Of a DNA stretch of 64,000 nucleotides, positions 16,116 through 23,792 are shown in pieces. Location of the stretch: the IMG/VR virus record IMGVR_UViG_3300043418_000114, positions 186,001 through 250,000 of that record; one strand, 5' to 3'. The notes below the pieces were generated by a model. It did not search any database, was not told where the DNA came from, and worked only from the letters and a program-made list of their open reading frames with translations. This DNA comes from a virus. Within the stretch, counting starts at the first letter, position 1, and every line of letters starts with the position of its first letter. The translations under genes were made by a program, and so were the position numbers.

Positions 16116-16390
16116 GACCACCTCAATGTTATGTAAGTGTAAAGCGATTCGTGCACCAGATAGGGCATGCAATTCATTTGGCCCCAAGAAGGCGTTCCTT
16201 CACACCACATGTCGTCTGGTTGTTTCTCGATCCAACGTTGTAAGCTGGTAACGAATACATTGATTTCATACCACATCACACCGCTTGAATCAGGACTGGA
16301 CTCAACATACACAAATGGAGTTAAACCCGCTGTATTAACTACATGTGGGTACATTGAGTTTACATCTGAGTCTAAAAAGTTTATAGCCAT
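16112..16390 (-). CDS. LRW-tail array protein 6
   Basis: 92 aa; WYEINVFVTSLQRWIEKQPDDMWCEGTPSW in the middle and the ending HESLYTYITLRWS. The start overlaps the preceding stop. Function unknown. Confidence 0.72.
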   Translation of the reverse strand: MAINFLDSDVNSMYPHVVNTAGLTPFVYVESSPDSSGVMWYEINVFVTSLQRWIEKQPDDMWCEGTPSWGQMNCMPYLVHESLYTYITLRWS

Positions 16391-16611
16391 TTTAATGCAA
16401 AGATGGTTGCATCTTTGTGTACTGCAAATTTAAATACTGCTTCATCCCATTCATCACTACAGACCCATGATCCTTTGCAATTCTTTTTGCACCATCTGGT
16501 AGCGGCACTAACTCGCTGGTCGTGTTCGTACCAGCGCTGATCTTCAATTGCACGTACAGTAATGACATGCGGATGTTCTCTTCGGGATTTCCTACGTTGT
16601 GCTGAGTTCAT
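16381..16611 (-). CDS. LRW-tail array protein 7
   Basis: 76 aa; basic N-terminus, ATRWCKKNCKGSWVCSDEWDEAVFKFAVHKDATIFALKWL at the C-terminal half matches the family's W-C...W...F-x-F...F-x-L-x-W layout. Function unknown. Confidence 0.72.
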   Translation of the reverse strand: MNSAQRRKSRREHPHVITVRAIEDQRWYEHDQRVSAATRWCKKNCKGSWVCSDEWDEAVFKFAVHKDATIFALKWL

Positions 16612-17303
16612 GATACTGAATATAGAATGTCAGAGGTTTGATATTGTGTGCCAGCGTTTTGATTATTTTCTACCCATTCCATGACTTTCTTATATCCGAA
16701 TGGTTCTATTAATTTGAAAGCATCGTGTTCGCAGTGCCCATAAAATTTATTAAGAAAATCATTTGATTCAATGACAATCACTGGTTTGTATTTCTCAATA
16801 GTAGCCAATGCGCCTTGAATGGCCGCTTGTTCATATCCTTCAATATCAAGATGAATTAAATCTGGACGTAGATTCAATGAATCTATCTTCAATTGAGGAA
16901 TATTTCCGCCACCGACTACTCGAATCGCACCAAGATTTTTGTTGCCGCCCCATGTGTCCGGTGGTGGTGAAATAGCTAGACCACCTGGGTCATTTCCCAA
17001 ACAGCATTGAAACTTGAAAATGTTATCAGCATTCGCATTATGAGTAAGACATTGGAACCATTTACTGTCTGGCTCAAACGTATACACATTTTCAAAATGA
17101 TTGGCATACAATTTAGCATATAGTCCAGAATTACCGCCAGCTTGAATAACTGTCGATCTACCATCAACATACTGCATGATCGTTTCTGGAAAAGTTGCGG
17201 CATCATGACGATTAAAGAAATCCCAACACATGGTATCCTGGGCCGGCCATAGCCAACCCGCACCAAATACGTCACTGTCTCTAATTTCTAACTCTTTGTT
17301 CAT
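16608..17303 (-). CDS. FkbM-family methyltransferase-like protein
   Basis: 231 aa. STVIQAGGNSGLYAKLYANHFENVYTFEPD is the SAM-binding loop and acidic strand of FkbM methyltransferases, and DLIHLDIEGYEQAAIQGA is the second family signature. FkbM enzymes O-methylate sugars or polyketides. Start at the ATG overlapping the previous TGA (17303). It interrupts the LRW array and may be a cargo gene modifying glycans; substrate unknown. Confidence 0.85.
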   Translation of the reverse strand: MNKELEIRDSDVFGAGWLWPAQDTMCWDFFNRHDAATFPETIMQYVDGRSTVIQAGGNSGLYAKLYANHFENVYTFEPDSKWFQCLTHNANADNIFKFQCCLGNDPGGLAISPPPDTWGGNKNLGAIRVVGGGNIPQLKIDSLNLRPDLIHLDIEGYEQAAIQGALATIEKYKPVIVIESNDFLNKFYGHCEHDAFKLIEPFGYKKVMEWVENNQNAGTQYQTSDILYSVS

Positions 17304-17494
17304 TCTTTCCACTTTTTCGATTCTACACTATTGCAATGAATGCAGTAGCGCACTTGTTTTGTAAATGACGAATAACTACTTGTAACAGGATCACTCCACT
17401 TAGTCCACGTGTGCCAATTGAATCGGCACCAGAAGCTAGTCACTGCCGGTGGCAAGTCTTGTAGTGAGCGCCATGTGTTGATCTTCTCGTTCAT
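17300..17494 (-). CDS. Small Trp-rich CxxC phage protein
   Basis: 64 aa: FWCRFNWHTWTKWSDPV and YCIHCNSVESKKW, giving a CxxC and many Trp. Very similar short proteins recur in large phages. Zinc binding would need further ligands and is uncertain. Function unknown. Confidence 0.75.
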   Translation of the reverse strand: MNEKINTWRSLQDLPPAVTSFWCRFNWHTWTKWSDPVTSSYSSFTKQVRYCIHCNSVESKKWKE

Positions 17495-17721
17495 ATCTTT
17501 AACAGAAACATCATTTGATCCTGTGTGTTATCAAACTTCAAGTAGTTACGACCTTCTTTCCAATTATACACCTGTTCAGCATTAAATTCTCTCTTTATAA
17601 AGCCCCATAAATCCATTGTATATCCATTAGGATCCATCAACATCATGTTAATGATGCTGTCTTTGTAGTCCGTAATTGGAACTAACTTTTTGCCTAACAG
17701 TTTATATAGAAAGAATTTCAT
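17491..17721 (-). CDS. LRW-array-related protein 8
   Basis: 76 aa from the ATGA overlap. ITDYKDSIINMMLMDPNGY..LWGFIKREFNAEQVYNWKEGRNYLKFDNTQDQMMFLLKI: keeps the F-x-F and terminal F-L-L-K pattern but lost the final Trp. Function unknown. Confidence 0.68.
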   Translation of the reverse strand: MKFFLYKLLGKKLVPITDYKDSIINMMLMDPNGYTMDLWGFIKREFNAEQVYNWKEGRNYLKFDNTQDQMMFLLKI

Positions 17722-17903
17722 TGCCACCTCAACATGAACCATAATTTATGGGATTCATCAGAGAATTCAAAATGCTCGTCAACATAATCCCAATCGTAAC
17801 CAATCGTATCATCTAACCAAGTTGATAACTGGTACCATTTCCCTTCATTATTATACCAATCACCAGTTCGTGGGAAATAAACACGATAGATATTTTTCTT
17901 CAT
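17718..17903 (-). CDS. LRW-tail array protein 9
   Basis: 61 aa, the shortest full family layout: YQLSTWLDDTIGYDWDYVDEHFEFSDESHKLWFMLRWQ. It shows the minimal conserved unit. Function unknown. Confidence 0.75.
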   Translation of the reverse strand: MKKNIYRVYFPRTGDWYNNEGKWYQLSTWLDDTIGYDWDYVDEHFEFSDESHKLWFMLRWQ

Positions 17904-18130
17904 GCAAACCTCAGTGAAAACATAAACGCATCTTGTTCACGTATGAACACAAAATTAGTGCAATTATTGAATCGTTCATATGTCCAACCACGTTTGTCAT
18001 ACAGACTATATCCATCATTGTCACATTCTACTACATTTAACTTGCACCATGCAAGTGCTTCTGCTACATCCTTTGATGCATATAGTTTTGTCATTACATG
18101 ATAGTCATCTGCCAGACTTCGTTTAATCAT
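17900..18130 (-). CDS. LRW-tail array protein 10
   Basis: 76 aa from the ATG at 18130, after AGGTGG in the upstream gene's last codons. ALAWCKLNVVECDNDGYSLYDKRGWTYERF, ending FIREQDAFMFSLRFA. Function unknown. Confidence 0.74.
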   Translation of the reverse strand: MIKRSLADDYHVMTKLYASKDVAEALAWCKLNVVECDNDGYSLYDKRGWTYERFNNCTNFVFIREQDAFMFSLRFA

Positions 18131-18324
18131 GTCCACCTCAAGCTAAACCACTCGGCTTGTTTTTCGTCGTCAAACTGAAAAGTATAATGAGTCTCAAGAT
18201 TGTAATAATCTGGTTTAAACCATCGCCATTCAACAAGATGCTTCCATCCCTGTTGTTGAATCCATTCAAACACATCAGGAAGAACTTCATCCTTTTTCAG
18301 ATTAACATGTATGTTATAACTCAT
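18127..18324 (-). CDS. LRW-tail array protein 11
   Basis: 65 aa: VFEWIQQQGWKHLVEWRWFKPDYYNLETHYTFQFDDEKQAEWFSLRWT. Same layout, coupled to its neighbours. Function unknown. Confidence 0.74.
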   Translation of the reverse strand: MSYNIHVNLKKDEVLPDVFEWIQQQGWKHLVEWRWFKPDYYNLETHYTFQFDDEKQAEWFSLRWT

Positions 18325-18533
18325 GACATTAGAATTTTAAAAATCTCATGATACGTAGTTTGACATTGTTGCAAAGCCCAGTTCAACTGTTTCGCAGGCA
18401 TGTCATCAACAACGGTGTCAATGTCTTTATCTAAATCCAAATGACTGTACATACGCTTAAACACCATGCGATTCTTGTCCTCAAGCAAGTGCAAAATGCG
18501 TTTAATCTCAGTACGTTTTTGCTTCGGTGTCAT
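18321..18533 (-). CDS. Small helical phage protein
   Basis: 70 aa, charged and helical (KRTEIKRILHLLEDKNRMVFKRMYSHLDLDKDIDTVVDDMPAKQLNWALQQC). Not part of the LRW family. Similar short proteins occur in large phages. Function unknown. Confidence 0.74.
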   Translation of the reverse strand: MTPKQKRTEIKRILHLLEDKNRMVFKRMYSHLDLDKDIDTVVDDMPAKQLNWALQQCQTTYHEIFKILMS

Positions 18534-18535
18534 GA

Positions 18536-18862
18536 TTAAATCTTGAATGTAGCCCAGAATGCAGTCTTCTCTAAGTCACTTTGAAACTCGGGATAGACTT
18601 CATCGAGTTGGTCTTTGTCAACTTCTTTATAGCCCTTGTTTGTTTTCTTTTCAAACATCAACATAGCGTCATAGCTTGATCCAGAAAACAATTTAGTTTG
18701 CAGTTTAGCACCACGACGGCCCCAAAACGAAACGTACTTGTTTGTGCGGAATGGCCATGCTGATGTATTTACTGGCACATCTTGTGCTAACAGAATGATG
18801 CCCCAAACTTTGTCTGCGTTTGTCTTTTCGTCTTTGCACCAACCGATATGCTCATATTTCAT
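18536..18862 (-). CDS. WGR-domain-like phage protein
   Basis: 108 aa. NKYVSFWGRRGAKLQTKLFSG contains the WGR-type core and the flanking Trp and Lys fit a WGR domain, a nucleic-acid-binding module also found in PARP proteins. C-terminal helices QLDEVYPEFQSDLEKTAFWATF. DNA-end or RNA binding is inferred from family knowledge. Confidence 0.7.
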   Translation of the reverse strand: MKYEHIGWCKDEKTNADKVWGIILLAQDVPVNTSAWPFRTNKYVSFWGRRGAKLQTKLFSGSSYDAMLMFEKKTNKGYKEVDKDQLDEVYPEFQSDLEKTAFWATFKI

Positions 18863-18865
18863 ACT

Positions 18866-19120
18866 TTACTCCATTGACAATTGTTTTCGTTCAAACTGTT
18901 CTAACGTTAACACTTCTGGGAATTGTAGCACAAACCAGGTAGCAATTGCTTCGTTGTAGAAAACAAATTCAACAAAATCTTCTGTATCATCATGCCAATA
19001 CCATGTCCAAGTTGATTTGTCATATGAGCATTTGCCAAAGTTTTTCTCGACCCAGTTCCACTTTACCATCATGTCTTCAAAGTGTTTATGACCGTGTCGT
19101 GGGATAACAAACGTAGTCAT
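18866..19120 (-). CDS. LRW-array relative with extended tail
   Basis: 84 aa; KWNWVEKNFGKCSYDKSTWTWYW then FVFYNEAIATWFVLQF, the family layout, but the final LRW is replaced by LQFPEVLTLEQFERKQLSME. Most upstream member of the array. Function unknown. Confidence 0.7.
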   Translation of the reverse strand: MTTFVIPRHGHKHFEDMMVKWNWVEKNFGKCSYDKSTWTWYWHDDTEDFVEFVFYNEAIATWFVLQFPEVLTLEQFERKQLSME

Positions 19121-19506
19121 ACATTGAACCCTGCACTACGCAATTCAACGAGAGCCTTGTTTCGATTAGTAGGATCAACTTCGATTTTGATGACTTTGCC
19201 AGATGAAATCAAGTCACTCATGTCCTTGGCTTCTTTCAGCCCAGGGCCACGCCGGTCAACAGTACGAATAGCTTTAATCATCGCAACACGATTAGCATTC
19301 GGAGAATGACTAGCAATGGTGATGATATTGTTATATTCACCAGTCAGCATTGCAAAGAAAATCTGACCCTTAACGTCAGGGTCAAGAGTACTTGCAATAG
19401 TATCCCACAGTTTCATGCCTTCATCAGTACCGTAGGCTTCTGTGATACTACGCATGAAGTTCATGCCACTTTGGATAATGTCTTGTTTGTTTTCAGCAGG
19501 AATCAT
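19117..19506 (-). CDS. Ribosomal protein L7/L12 C-terminal-domain-like protein
   Basis: 129 aa. Residues ~70-129 (NANRVAMIKAIRTV... GLKEAKDMSDLISSG... NKALVELRSAGFNV) match the bL12 C-terminal domain, the part of the ribosomal stalk that recruits translation GTPases. The N-terminal ~65 residues are a phage-specific helical domain and not the L12 dimerisation domain. Phage bL12-like proteins are known in large phages; here it presumably interacts with the host translation GTPases or ribosome. Confidence 0.85.
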   Translation of the reverse strand: MIPAENKQDIIQSGMNFMRSITEAYGTDEGMKLWDTIASTLDPDVKGQIFFAMLTGEYNNIITIASHSPNANRVAMIKAIRTVDRRGPGLKEAKDMSDLISSGKVIKIEVDPTNRNKALVELRSAGFNV

Positions 19507-19820
19507 TTTTTAATACCAAGAACTTTCTTTTCTTCGGCAGTCAATTTAGACAATGCCTCTTTGCGAATACGTGCTTCGTGTGCTTTCTTTTCTTTTGCTT
19601 CACGTGCTTTACGGTCAGCTTCTTGGTGAAATTCCCACCACTCACGGACTTCATCATCACGTAGAATCAGGAAATCACCTTTGCCTTGTTCCATTAGTTC
19701 AGTTATTACTTTACAAGCAATACGAGCCAACTTGTCATTATTCGCTTTGAGTTCTTTGTACTGCCAACTTTCTGTTGGCGAACCGGTGCGATCATTGTCT
19801 TCATAACTCATGCATGGCAT
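19503..19820 (-). CDS. Hypothetical coiled-coil phage protein
   Basis: 105 aa from ATG 19820 (the longer frame would overlap the upstream gene). An acidic/Trp N-terminal part and a long charged helix EADRKAREAKEKKAHEARIRKEALSKL ending TAEEKKVLGIKK. Its tail resembles that of the protein at 30447 (SDEERELLGL). Function unknown. Confidence 0.7.
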   Translation of the reverse strand: MPCMSYEDNDRTGSPTESWQYKELKANNDKLARIACKVITELMEQGKGDFLILRDDEVREWWEFHQEADRKAREAKEKKAHEARIRKEALSKLTAEEKKVLGIKK

Positions 19821-19821
19821 T

Positions 19822-20088
19822 TTATTGTCCCATCCTGTCAGGGTTGAGTTCCCAACCCATATCTGAATTTTCTTTTTTAAGTTTTTCAAATTGGTCAACG
19901 CACACTTCTACATCAACAAGGATACGCTTGAGTTCGTCAATGTTGATTTCAAGGAATTCCATTGTTACTGATAACGCTCTTGCTTCTCCTTGAGACAGAG
20001 TGTATTGTTTCTGCAACATTTCGGCCATCATCCGTTCCTTGCCGGCGATTGTGTTACGCAGATTCTCTGCTACGGTTTGGATGTTCAT
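19822..20088 (-). CDS. Coiled-coil hypothetical protein
   Basis: 88 aa predicted as two helices: VAENLRNTIAGKERMMAEMLQKQYTLSQGEARAL and MEFLEINIDELKRILVDVEVCVDQFEKLKKE. Similar coiled-coil proteins are common in phages. Function unknown. Confidence 0.74.
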   Translation of the reverse strand: MNIQTVAENLRNTIAGKERMMAEMLQKQYTLSQGEARALSVTMEFLEINIDELKRILVDVEVCVDQFEKLKKENSDMGWELNPDRMGQ

Positions 20089-20360
20089 AGTTCAACCCAA
20101 AAATGTTCTGCCAATTTATTGCGAAGGGTAGCATTATACAGATTCCAATTGATTTTGGAGCCAGGTGTTTGAATGCTTTCATCTGCCTTTAGCTCATTAC
20201 AAGTTTCTTTGCTTATTTTATTACATTCTGCAACAATCAACTCGGCGAACTTTTCTTTGAACAATGTAGCCTGGCTTGGGTTATTTGCATTAGCCCAGTT
20301 CCAGGTTTTATCTACGAATTCCCAAGCCTGCTTCTCAAGTTCTTTAATTCGTTCGTTCAT
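20085..20360 (-). CDS. MNERI-family small phage protein
   Basis: 91 aa: starts MNERIKELEKQA, has EKFAELIVAEC in the middle and AEHFWVEL at the end. Paralogous copies occur at 24735, 29266, 29732 and 29989. The family is abundant in T4-type phages and has no assigned function. Confidence 0.78.
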   Translation of the reverse strand: MNERIKELEKQAWEFVDKTWNWANANNPSQATLFKEKFAELIVAECNKISKETCNELKADESIQTPGSKINWNLYNATLRNKLAEHFWVEL

Positions 20361-20509
20361 TTGACTTCTTTCAAAATTTTGTTGATAGCATCAGGCAGAA
20401 ACTTTTTCATTTCTTCTGCGTCAAGGAAGTCACCAAACGTTCCAGGCGCTTTACTGTATGTTTGTGCATCGAGCCATTTCTTCAATGCCTCAATTTGTGT
20501 CTCAGTCAT
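20357..20509 (-). CDS. Very small hypothetical protein
   Basis: 50 aa (MTETQIEALKKWLDAQTYSKAPG... NKILKEVK), helical and acidic-basic. ATGA-coupled at both ends with AGGAAG upstream of its start. Function unknown. Confidence 0.65.
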   Translation of the reverse strand: MTETQIEALKKWLDAQTYSKAPGTFGDFLDAEEMKKFLPDAINKILKEVK

Positions 20510-20823
20510 TTTTCTTCCTCCGCTTTAAGTTCTGCCAGCATTTCAGCAATCAGTTTGTCAGCAAGTGCGTTGCGGCGCACGGATTCTTCACGGGTCCAAC
20601 CACGTGAAACAAAGTTTTTAAATGCACATGACCCATGACGATCCGAACCGTGAGTAGAACCAATTGGCATACATTCAGGAGCATCAAGGCATCCATCCAA
20701 GTCCAACCAGAAGCCAGTAGATGTGATTTCAGTTGTTTCACGATCTACCAAACAGTACAATGGAGTGCGACCGTATGTGTACTGGTAGCTAGGATGAATT
20801 CGGATGCTGTGTTCGTATGTCAT
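20506..20823 (-). CDS. Hypothetical protein, apparently leaderless mRNA
   Basis: 105 aa from ATG 20823. The -10 box of the promoter lies only 6 nt before the ATG, so transcription should begin at or beside the start codon. Contains WLDLDGCLDAPECMPIGSTHG and ends in a charged helix RNALADKLIAEMLAELKAEEEK. Function unknown. Confidence 0.72.
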   Translation of the reverse strand: MTYEHSIRIHPSYQYTYGRTPLYCLVDRETTEITSTGFWLDLDGCLDAPECMPIGSTHGSDRHGSCAFKNFVSRGWTREESVRRNALADKLIAEMLAELKAEEEK

Positions 20824-20829
20824 GGTTGA

Positions 20830-20858
20830 ATTATACATCCAAATCCATTTAGTGTCAA
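20830..20858 (-). promoter_or_regulatory. Sigma-70 promoter, conserved-spacer early type
   Basis: TTGACA (20858-20853), spacer CTAAATGGATTTGGATG (17 bp), TATAAT (20835-20830) on the minus strand; identical spacer to the promoter at 21634. Confidence 0.88.
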
Positions 20859-21109
20859 CCGATTAACTGTAGAATCTTTTCTTTGCAGTCTTCTCGACTA
20901 CTCTTTGCATTAGGACTGTACTTGAGTCCCGGCTCAGGGTCGCACCTCGATGCACATTCATTGATAAGCAAATTGGCAAATGCCTTGATGAATTCAGCAG
21001 GAATCTCATACGTGATTTCGCCGTTGGAAGTTTGCAACATAAAATCCTGTGAATCGAATCCCATGTTGTATGTGGCTTCTTCTGCTAGTTTACTAATAAT
21101 ATCGTTCAC
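20855..21109 (-). CDS. MNERI-family-related small protein
   Basis: 84 aa: MNDIISKLAEEATYNMGF, AEFIKAFANLLINECASRCDPEPGLKYSPN, ending EKILQLIG. The KAFANLLINEC segment corresponds to EKFAELIVREC of the MNERI family, so it is a diverged member. Function unknown. Confidence 0.68.
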   Translation of the reverse strand: MNDIISKLAEEATYNMGFDSQDFMLQTSNGEITYEIPAEFIKAFANLLINECASRCDPEPGLKYSPNAKSSREDCKEKILQLIG

Positions 21110-21606
21110 TTCACCAACTCCATAACTTTAGTTGCATCAGCTTCGTCACCACGGATGCGAGTGAAAACATCACTGTTATCCATGCGATCATAATAAGTAC
21201 GATTTGCTTTGGCAGCCTCTACGATGACCAGTGGGTTTTGCAACCAACGACCATTATCACCAGCTGGCTTGAATTCAAAAGTACGATCAAACTCAAAGTC
21301 AAAGCCGCTGTCATCATAGATGTAGTTGCCAATAAAACTATTCATCTTTGAAACCCAACCTGGATTATAGTGATAGCTATTGCCAATGTTACTAAAATCC
21401 ATGCCAGAGATTTGCCAGATCATCTGAATAATCTCGCGGCCAATCTTAGCATCAGAGTCGCCGCCACAATAAGCCATCTGGTCACTGTATGCGAGAATGT
21501 AGCGCATCATTTCAGCAACGCCAGGGTCTCTATTGCATGTAGCTTTGAGTTCGTCAATTTGCAGTTGCAGATAGTCGTGTGATTTTTTAGATACGATATC
21601 AAACAT
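21106..21606 (-). CDS. Hypothetical phage protein
   Basis: 166 aa. Helical N-terminus (VSKKSHDYLQLQIDELKATCNRDPGVAEMMRYILAYSDQM), a YHYNPGWVSKMNSFIGNYIYDDSGFDFEFDRTF centre. First gene of the unit driven by the promoter at 21634; ribosome site AAAG is weak. Function unknown. Confidence 0.72.
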   Translation of the reverse strand: MFDIVSKKSHDYLQLQIDELKATCNRDPGVAEMMRYILAYSDQMAYCGGDSDAKIGREIIQMIWQISGMDFSNIGNSYHYNPGWVSKMNSFIGNYIYDDSGFDFEFDRTFEFKPAGDNGRWLQNPLVIVEAAKANRTYYDRMDNSDVFTRIRGDEADATKVMELVK

Positions 21607-21633
21607 TGTGGTCTTTCGTTAATGAATGACTGA

Positions 21634-21662
21634 ATTATACATCCAAATCCATTTAGTGTCAA
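21634..21662 (-). promoter_or_regulatory. Sigma-70 promoter, conserved-spacer early type
   Basis: TTGACA (21662-21657), spacer CTAAATGGATTTGGATG, TATAAT (21639-21634) on the minus strand. Confidence 0.88.
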
Positions 21663-21913
21663 CGACCTTCTGAATTCTTAATAAACTCGAACAAGTTTGC
21701 TTTATTGTATGCGTTCTTTACGATAGGAAGATTGTTTCGCCACGTTGCAAACTTTAATATTGAATTCTCAACAAAGTCCAATGTTCGTATGCGGAACATA
21801 GGAACAATAGAAATGATGCCAGCGATTATCAACATCAAAACAATAAACGGCACAATTGGCACCGTGATTGCCCAAAATATGATATTGAGCTTTGCGTCAG
21901 GACTGAGTTTCAT
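21659..21913 (-). CDS. Small membrane protein
   Basis: 84 aa from the ATG overlapping the upstream stop. Residues ~9-36 (LNIIFWAITVPIVPFIVLMLIIAGIISI) are strongly hydrophobic, followed by a basic C-terminal half RTLDFVENSILKFATWRNNLPIVKNAYNK. One or two membrane passes. Function unknown. Confidence 0.72.
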   Translation of the reverse strand: MKLSPDAKLNIIFWAITVPIVPFIVLMLIIAGIISIVPMFRIRTLDFVENSILKFATWRNNLPIVKNAYNKANLFEFIKNSEGR

Positions 21914-22278
21914 TTGTATCGCTTCGCTTTCTTGTCGTAGCCGATCTTGTCGTAGAAGTCCCATACTCCCTTGCATACCGGCACAGTGTTGATATCAACT
22001 CCAAGATCATCAAGGTATTCTTTGATGGGGCGACCTGTAACTTGCTCACCACAGTACTTCACAGTGCGAGAATACTCCATCCAGTTCATACCCTTGTATA
22101 GTCCACCAGAGGTATCAGGATACGCACGTTTCAATTCACGGTCACGAAACCATTGAAACGAAATGCACTGAGGATAAAAGTTTGGTTCATTTGGTGTCGG
22201 CACTTCAACAATGAAGAATTTACCATAGTCACCAGAATGACGGTTAGGTTCGTGTAGTTCCATTAGATATTGTCGCAT
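21910..22278 (-). CDS. Hypothetical phage protein
   Basis: 122 aa; MRQYLMELHEPNRHSGDYGKFFIVEVPTPNEPNFYPQCISFQWF then GVDINTVPVCKGVWDFYDKIGYDKKAKRYK. Mixed alpha/beta. No known motif. Confidence 0.72.
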   Translation of the reverse strand: MRQYLMELHEPNRHSGDYGKFFIVEVPTPNEPNFYPQCISFQWFRDRELKRAYPDTSGGLYKGMNWMEYSRTVKYCGEQVTGRPIKEYLDDLGVDINTVPVCKGVWDFYDKIGYDKKAKRYK

Positions 22279-22280
22279 GA

Positions 22281-22511
22281 TTATTTTCCTTCAGGCTTGT
22301 TGCATTCCCAGAACACTTCGTTGATGCCGCATTTAATGCAGTGTCCGCCTTCGTGTTCGTAGCCTTTGAGTGCAGATGCAAAGTCATGGTTACATTCAAA
22401 TCGATATGACTTGAGTTCCGCAATCATTGCATCTTGCTCCGCCAATCGTTTGGCAAGTTCGCGGCGCTGTTTTTCAGCGTGTTCGATTTGATCGAGTAGA
22501 GTCACAGACAT
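22281..22511 (-). CDS. Coiled-coil protein with Cys/His cluster
   Basis: 76 aa from ATG 22511. Helix LLDQIEHAEKQRRELAKRLAEQDAMIAELKSYRF then CNHDFASALKGYEHEGGHCIKCGINEVFWEC, where C-x-H ... H-C-x-x-C ... C could bind zinc. Behind the promoter at 22539. Function unknown. Confidence 0.72.
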   Translation of the reverse strand: MSVTLLDQIEHAEKQRRELAKRLAEQDAMIAELKSYRFECNHDFASALKGYEHEGGHCIKCGINEVFWECNKPEGK

Positions 22512-22538
22512 TGCAGTTCCTTTTAAATGTATAGGCTT

Positions 22539-22567
22539 AGTATACATCCAAAATGGTTTAATGTCAA
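22539..22567 (-). promoter_or_regulatory. Sigma-70 type promoter
   Basis: TTGACA (22567-22562), 17-bp spacer TTAAACCATTTTGGATG, TATACT (22544-22539) on the minus strand. Confidence 0.85.
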
Positions 22568-22570
22568 CAA

Positions 22571-23005
22571 TTATGTGGCTAAAAATGCACGTAGATCTGG
22601 GAGAATTCTACGTTGTCGATTGATAACGTCTTGTTCCCAAGGTAGATTTTGATAGTATTGATAGTCGGCGTTCTTAGGAACAGGGTAGTTGTTACCGTTC
22701 CAGATATATTGGCCGTTTGATGTGTTAGACAGTTTGCCTGTCTTAATTTGACTTAAATGTAACAACTCATGTAAGAGAACTTGTGGTATCTCTCTGACTG
22801 TTAATTTAGAATTGACATTAACCCTATTCTTGAATCTAGGGTTAACAGGGGTGTTTCCGTATTCATGGTCTGCGAGTGCCGCAAATACAATTTCAATATC
22901 AACAGGCAGTTCAACTACTGTTGATAAGTATTCAACCACACGAGTTGCCAGTGCCTCTCGTTCTGCTATTTGCTCACCTGCTTGATAAATGAATCTGATT
23001 GCCAT
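22571..23005 (-). CDS. Zincin-type metallopeptidase-like protein
   Basis: 144 aa. VLLHELLHLSQ places HExxH at residues 79-83, and LPWEQD near 125 supplies a plausible third Glu ligand, as in SprT-like or phage metallopeptidases. No signal peptide, so cytoplasmic. Substrate unknown; could act on DNA-protein crosslinks or in virion assembly. Confidence 0.72.
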   Translation of the reverse strand: MAIRFIYQAGEQIAEREALATRVVEYLSTVVELPVDIEIVFAALADHEYGNTPVNPRFKNRVNVNSKLTVREIPQVLLHELLHLSQIKTGKLSNTSNGQYIWNGNNYPVPKNADYQYYQNLPWEQDVINRQRRILPDLRAFLAT

Positions 23006-23298
23006 TAGTGGATTGTCTCGCCGAATGAACTATTGATCCAACGCTTTAGTTCTTTCTTTAGGTCTTTCTCGGTATAGCCCATTGCGCCTAAACGCATGAC
23101 CACCTCTGTAAATAGACCTAGTGTAGCTACGCCATATACGTATTCTGGATCTTCATTCTCGTGTTCGAATTCGTCTAGTTGTTCTAGTACGTTCTCGTTC
23201 AAGAATTCGCTTGCTATCTCGGCACTATGTTCAAATTGCCAGTCTTCGTATTCTTCTTCGGTTAATTCCCTTACTTCGATTCCTGACTTTTCGCTCAT
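23005..23298 (-). CDS. Acidic hypothetical protein
   Basis: 97 aa, strongly acidic (ELTEEEYEDWQFEHSAEIASEFLNENVLEQLDEFEHENEDPEY), overlapping the metallopeptidase start by 1 nt. An acidic mimic or inhibitor is conceivable but not supported by any motif. Confidence 0.7.
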   Translation of the reverse strand: MSEKSGIEVRELTEEEYEDWQFEHSAEIASEFLNENVLEQLDEFEHENEDPEYVYGVATLGLFTEVVMRLGAMGYTEKDLKKELKRWINSSFGETIH

Positions 23299-23302
23299 AG
23301 TG

Positions 23303-23761
23303 TTACTCCTGAATAGTATCTTTATTTATGACGTATTCGTAGTTGGTTGTCTCTAGATTTTCTCTAAAGATAATAGCACCATTTTTCAAATGAAAACGTC
23401 TTGCCATGTTAGTCTTAGGACTCAGAGTTACAAACCTAGTTACACTTGGGTATTTTTCTTGAATCCCTTTCACCGCCCTAAGCAATAATTCCTTGCCTTT
23501 GCCACTCTTATAAGACCAGATTGTGTAGAAGATTGCAGTCGTAGGGACTTGACTTGTGTTATTCAAGTCAGTTACATCTTCTGGTACAAAATCATGAAAA
23601 CTCACACAAACCATCGCCTCTGGATTCTGTTCCTCGTCTGTCAGGGCGGCAATTAAGCGACCGTTTGATACTCGGAAATCCGCAGGAATCTCAGGACGCA
23701 CTGGATCGTCCTTGATGAATTCCAATAATTTGTGTGTGAGGTCTTGAATGAAGTGAAGCAT
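23303..23761 (-). CDS. GNAT-family acetyltransferase-like protein
   Basis: 152 aa from ATG 23761. SGKGKELLLRAVKGIQEKYPSVTRFVTLSPKTNMARRFHLKNGA corresponds to GNAT motifs A and B (acetyl-CoA loop and the following helix-strand). A TATAAATAA element sits 5 nt upstream of the ATG. Closely resembles a small acetyltransferase-like protein found in T4-type phages; acceptor unknown. Confidence 0.72.
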   Translation of the reverse strand: MLHFIQDLTHKLLEFIKDDPVRPEIPADFRVSNGRLIAALTDEEQNPEAMVCVSFHDFVPEDVTDLNNTSQVPTTAIFYTIWSYKSGKGKELLLRAVKGIQEKYPSVTRFVTLSPKTNMARRFHLKNGAIIFRENLETTNYEYVINKDTIQE

Positions 23762-23766
23762 AATGT

Positions 23767-23776
23767 TATTTATACG
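23767..23776 (-). promoter_or_regulatory. T4-like late promoter abutting a start codon
   Basis: Minus strand TATAAATAA ending 5 nt before the ATG at 23761; the transcript would start at about the initiation codon. Confidence 0.5.
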
Positions 23777-23792
23777 TATATTATAAAAATCC

